A stretch of 8,826 bases of DNA from DATDMG01 sp036518955 (GTDB lineage Bacteria; Actinomycetota; Actinomycetes; Actinomycetales; Kineosporiaceae). The notes under the pieces were generated by a model. It saw only the letters and a list, made by a program, of their open reading frames with translations. It did not search any database and was not told where the DNA came from. Position numbers and translations under genes: made by a program. Of this stretch, positions 6,403-8,826 are shown piece after piece. The stretch is taken from the NCBI GenBank assembly GCA_036518955.1, contig DATDMG010000192.1:1-8826 (forward strand), in the 5' to 3' direction. Each line of letters begins with the position of its first letter. Positions within the stretch are counted from its first letter, which is position 1.

Positions 6403-7812
6403 TTAGCGCTTGGGTTTTCGCCGAGATCGGCTGCTGCGGCGTGGTTGTCGGCGTGGTTGGCTCGTCGGTCTGGGGTCGGAGGGGTGGCGCCGGTCGATGC
6501 GCCGCAACCGCTGGATCGCGGCTGAGCGGGCGTCGAAGTCGTCGGCGTCCTCGGCCATTGTGACGGCGGTGTCGAAGTGGGCGGCCGCGCTGTCGAGGTC
6601 GCCGAGCGCGGCGAGGGCATCGCCGGCGTGGATGCGGATCCACACATCGTCGGGCCAGCGGTCCAGGTTCGCCTCGATGCGGGCCCGGGCCTGTTCGCTC
6701 AGCCCGGCCTGGGCCAAGGCGACCGCGGCGTCGCCGTCCAGCATGGCCTGCAGATCGGGATCGACCCGGGCCAGGGCGTCAGCGACGGCCACGGCCTGGG
6801 CACCCAGACCGGCACGGCCCAGATCCGGGACGAGGTTGAGCAGCCAATCCGGCAGCTGGCCGGCCAGCTCGGGCTCGGCGCCAAGGGCGATCGTGAGGTC
6901 GTCACGCCGGCCGGGGAACCAGCCGGCCGCTGCCACCACCAGGCGGGCGCGCTCGGCCAGCGCCTCGGCGTCCGGGACGACGTACATGCCGTCCCCCGCG
7001 TCGGCCAGCTTGGTCGCCAACCCGTTCGGCAGGTGCGGCAGTTCCCGCCGGATGGTCGCATCGGCAAGGGCCGCCCACCCGTCCGGGCTGCTGGCGCTGG
7101 CTCGCGCCAGGCGCATCCGGATCACCGTGTCGGACTCGGCCCGGTGCGCGGGGCACATCAGGGTCTGGGATTCGGCCAGCTCGCCGGGGAACCCGAACCG
7201 GCCTCCCGCGCAGGCAGGACACCCCGGCTGTGGCCGGCCCGCCGCGGCCAGCTCGACCGGCGAACGGTCCAGGTCCACCGGTCCGAACGCCGCCTGCACC
7301 ACGTCGGTGATCGCTCCCAGCCCGATGTCCTCCCACCCGGGAGATACCAGCCCGATCTCGGGCGTCCCCAGGGCCGTCCCGGCGCCGCGATCAGCGAGCA
7401 GGTCAGGCGCCGGCCGGATGCCCCCCCGACCGCCCGCGGGATCCCGCGGCGTGAGCGCCGTTGCGGCCACCACCGCTGAGCCTGCCCAGGAGGCCACTAC
7501 GTCCGCGGCCGTGCAGTCCTGCTCGCCCGCCTGCTCCAGCACCGACCAGAGCGGCAGGTACACCGCCAGCTCCACCCCGGAGGCGTCGGCATTGACCGTG
7601 GCGAACCCGTCCGGACGGTCCGCCAGCTGTTCCAGCGGATCCCACGTGATCACGAACACGCGTAGCCGGTCGGCCATCCAGGCCTGCCCTGCAGGCAGAC
7701 CCGTCCAGGCCACAGCCAGCTCGAGCAGCTTCTTGTCCGTCACCGGCGGCGCGGCCAGCAGCCGCCGGACCTCGCCCGGCAAGCCCGCCAACCGATCCTC
7801 GGCCACACCCAA
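6403..7812 (-). CDS. Large hypothetical protein with possible zinc knuckle and TPR-like helices
   Basis: Not assigned to a named family. The 469-residue soluble protein has an alpha/beta N-terminal region (about 1-190) with VTDKKLLELAVAWTGLPAGQAWMADRLRVF. A CPAC (198-201) ... CPAH (220-223) pair could bind one zinc ion. A helical region from about 240 ends in TPR-like repeats (about 331-435, for example AGDALAALGDLDSAAAHFDTAV), and a strongly basic Arg/Pro/Ser tail (about 440-469) follows that could contact nucleic acid or acidic partners. TPR units usually mediate protein-protein contacts, so a scaffold role is likely, but none is shown. The start is ambiguous: TTG at 7812 has a GGG five bases upstream, while GTG at 7806 gives a protein starting VAEDRL; neither has a strong ribosome-binding site. 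Codons are strongly G/C-ending. It is divergent from the DUF6933 gene. Confidence 0.85.
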   Translation of the reverse strand: MGVAEDRLAGLPGEVRRLLAAPPVTDKKLLELAVAWTGLPAGQAWMADRLRVFVITWDPLEQLADRPDGFATVNADASGVELAVYLPLWSVLEQAGEQDCTAADVVASWAGSAVVAATALTPRDPAGGRGGIRPAPDLLADRGAGTALGTPEIGLVSPGWEDIGLGAITDVVQAAFGPVDLDRSPVELAAAGRPQPGCPACAGGRFGFPGELAESQTLMCPAHRAESDTVIRMRLARASASSPDGWAALADATIRRELPHLPNGLATKLADAGDGMYVVPDAEALAERARLVVAAAGWFPGRRDDLTIALGAEPELAGQLPDWLLNLVPDLGRAGLGAQAVAVADALARVDPDLQAMLDGDAAVALAQAGLSEQARARIEANLDRWPDDVWIRIHAGDALAALGDLDSAAAHFDTAVTMAEDADDFDARSAAIQRLRRIDRRHPSDPRPTSQPRRQPRRSSRSRRKPKR

Positions 7813-7870
7813 CCATACCCAGCGTCACCAGATCCGATCGATGCACATCAGCGGGGCGCCTCAGCCCTCG

Positions 7871-7908
7871 CCGTGCACTGCAGGAGTATCCGTGCGCTTC
7901 AGGAGTAC
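7871..7908. repeat. Two 19-bp tandem direct repeats
   Basis: CCGTGCACTGCAGGAGTAT (7871-7889) is followed without a gap by CCGTGCGCTTCAGGAGTAC (7890-7908); 16 of 19 positions match. A repeat period near two helical turns would place two bound proteins on the same face of DNA. The copies lie in the shared promoter region, nearer the TPR-like gene, whose start is at 7812. Confidence 0.75.
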
Positions 7909-7984
7909 AGGACGCTCTCGTGTCCGCCATCGTGAGCGGCCCCTCCCGGCGATCATGAACTGCGTGCGTCACGGCGTGCACGTG

Positions 7985-8023
7985 CATCAGGCACGTCCAT
8001 CAGGCACGTGTATCAGGGCAGGA
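7985..8023. repeat. Three 13-bp tandem direct repeats overlapping a ribosome-binding site
   Basis: CATCAGGCACGTC (7985-7997), CATCAGGCACGTG (7998-8010) and the diverged TATCAGGGCAGGA (8011-8023) follow each other at an exact 13-bp period. The third copy contains the likely ribosome-binding site CAGGA (8019-8023), seven bases before the GTG start of the DUF6933 gene. A factor bound to this array would block translation initiation or early transcription (inference). Slippage duplication without function is the alternative. Confidence 0.75.
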
Positions 8024-8030
8024 TGGCAAC

Positions 8031-8534
8031 GTGCTCGTCGTCCGCGCCACCAAGAAGCTCCGCGACCGGGTGGGGCCGCTGACCCTGCGACCTGGAGAGG
8101 CGTCATCCACCCGGCTGGGCGACTGGTATGCCACCGCCTGGTTCTGGAAGCCGCAGGTCGTGCTCCTGGTCAGCGAGGCGACGCTGTTCCCTGTCCTGAT
8201 GCCGCTGGCTCCGGCAGCCACGCTCCTGGCACGCTTCCCCGGCCACCTCGCCCAGGCGCTCGCTGGCCAGGAGGTTCCCCAGGGCTTCATCAGCGCCGAG
8301 CTGGCCCAGATGCAGGAGGCCAGGCTGGCCCCGACCGCCAGCCGCAGCGTCGTGGGGATCATGAATGAGTTCACGTTCCTGGCCGAGAGCGCCCGCCCCG
8401 ACCCCATGGACTTCGACGCGGCCAACCTGACCGCCCTGGCGAACTGGCTGGCCGGCACACCATGCAGCCCTCTCTTCACGCGGCACACCAGCCCCGACCG
8501 CGAACTGCGTGCACTCGTACAGCAAGAACCCTGA
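8031..8534 (+). CDS. DUF6933 domain protein
   Basis: The 167-residue protein matches the actinobacterial DUF6933 family in length and layout (recalled, not searched). It opens with the family's LVVRATKKLRDRVG, continues with WYATAWFWKPQVVLLVSEATLFPVLMPLAPAATLL (about 32-66), has a conserved SRSVVGIMNEF block (about 104-114), and ends with TPCSPLFTRHTSPDREL. The 46-66 stretch is hydrophobic but probably part of a folded core, as no signal peptide is present. The family's role is unknown. GTG at 8031 is chosen because it begins the conserved LVVRATKKL; CAGGA seven bases upstream serves as ribosome-binding site. The nearby ATG at 8023 is out of frame. It is divergent from the TPR-like gene, with shared upstream repeats. 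Confidence 0.88.
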   Translation: MLVVRATKKLRDRVGPLTLRPGEASSTRLGDWYATAWFWKPQVVLLVSEATLFPVLMPLAPAATLLARFPGHLAQALAGQEVPQGFISAELAQMQEARLAPTASRSVVGIMNEFTFLAESARPDPMDFDAANLTALANWLAGTPCSPLFTRHTSPDRELRALVQQEP

Positions 8535-8631
8535 CGCAGACAACGCACAGAACAACCGTCCAGCGTCGTCACCAAAGATCATCCTTGTGGCAATGTCGCG
8601 CGGTTGGCGGTGAGCGGCAGCCGGGCATATG

Positions 8632-8643
8632 TAGCCTGCGACC
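8632..8643 (+). promoter_or_regulatory. Possible -10 element of a leaderless promoter
   Basis: TAGCCT (8632-8637) fits the actinobacterial TANNNT -10 pattern and lies six bases before the ATG at 8644, the spacing expected when transcription starts at the start codon. No ribosome-binding site is visible before this ATG. No clear -35 element is present at the usual distance. Confidence 0.4.
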
Positions 8644-8826
8644 ATGTGGGCCGACGGTGGTGACGATCCGGCGATCGAGGAGTTGGCTGCGGCAGGAGAT
8701 CGCCAACAGCTGTGCCGGCTCCTGCTGCACTCCGCCTGGGGGTGGGGGTCCAGCACCAGCCATCAGGAGGCGGTCGGTCTGCTGCGGGACCTGCCCGGCG
8801 ACGACACTGTCCCGACCGTTCTGGTG
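8644..8826 (+). CDS. Unrecognised gene, 5' part only (runs off window end)
   Basis: Only the first 61 codons are in the window and no stop is reached. The frame opens at ATG 8644; an in-frame TAG at 8632-8634 rules out any earlier start. Codons are mostly G/C-ending, supporting a real gene. The visible part is acidic and helical (DPAIEELAAAGDRQQLCRLLLHSAW, then SHQEAVGLLRDLPGDD) with no signal peptide or recognised motif. The AIEELAAAGD...LLLHSAW pattern could be the start of a helical-repeat protein, but this is only a guess. The gene seems to be leaderless and lies 109 bp after the DUF6933 gene on the same strand. Confidence 0.65.
   Translation, partial: MWADGGDDPAIEELAAAGDRQQLCRLLLHSAWGWGSSTSHQEAVGLLRDLPGDDTVPTVLV

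Larger units (their letters stand above)
7813..8030. promoter_or_regulatory. Divergent promoter region with two repeat arrays
   Basis: This 218-bp gap separates the divergent TPR-like gene and DUF6933 gene and must hold both promoters. It contains two different sets of short direct repeats (7871-7908 and 7985-8023) and the perfect palindrome TGCACGTGCA (7977-7986) adjoining the second set. I could not identify convincing -35/-10 pairs. The density of repeats suggests regulator binding (inference). Confidence 0.55.

Noticed and set aside
7403..7987. Minus-strand frame starting MHVHAV through the divergent promoter
   Set aside because: Gly/Arg-rich shadow of the TPR-like gene in another frame, running through the repeat-bearing promoter region.
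6410..8368. Very long plus-strand open frame (652 codons) across the TPR-like gene
   Set aside because: It is antisense to a well-composed gene and very rich in Ser, Ala, Arg and Pro, as expected for the complementary frame of high-GC DNA. It also overlaps the DUF6933 gene in another frame.

Overview
The window is high-GC DNA from an actinomycete. Most genes are G/C-rich at third codon positions, starts are often GTG, and the families present (a MmyB-like XRE regulator divergent from an SDR oxidoreductase, a DUF6933 protein, a DUF1877 protein) are typical of Streptomyces, Frankia or Streptosporangium-type genomes. The genus cannot be fixed from this sequence. There is no tRNA, rRNA or CRISPR array, and no intact mobile element. 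It looks like ordinary accessory chromosome: single small genes separated by long gene-poor spacers, with signs of decay.

Left part (1-1376). The first 321 bases carry no intact gene. They contain a strong 17-bp inverted repeat (25-86) and the 3' end of an IS3-family (IS6110-like) transposase reading frame that runs into its terminal inverted repeat (204-321). Directly next to it, on the minus strand, is a gene for a three-helix membrane protein with a Pro/Ala repeat tail and an extracytoplasmic C-terminal domain. Its GC content is clearly lower than its surroundings, so it was probably acquired horizontally.

Middle part (1377-4255). A long spacer is followed by a 99-residue orphan protein (2124-2423), a YfbM/DUF1877 protein (2660-3148) and a small single-helix membrane protein (3631-3963) that may have lost its N-terminus to a frameshift. 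The spacers contain several compact palindromes.

Right part (4256-8826). A MmyB-type XRE regulator (minus strand) is divergent from an SDR oxidoreductase (plus strand), a common regulator-target pair. The SDR reading frame is broken by three single-base-scale frameshifts, so it is a pseudogene or the sequence has errors there. Next comes a second divergent pair: a large minus-strand protein with a possible zinc knuckle and TPR-like helices, and a plus-strand DUF6933 protein. Their shared 218-bp promoter region contains two distinct sets of short tandem direct repeats that could be operators. The window ends inside an unrecognised plus-strand gene that appears to be leaderless.

I see no convincing multi-gene defence or biosynthetic system. 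The most useful leads are the repeat arrays in the 7813-8030 promoter region, the broken SDR gene, and the low-GC membrane gene beside the IS3 remnant.
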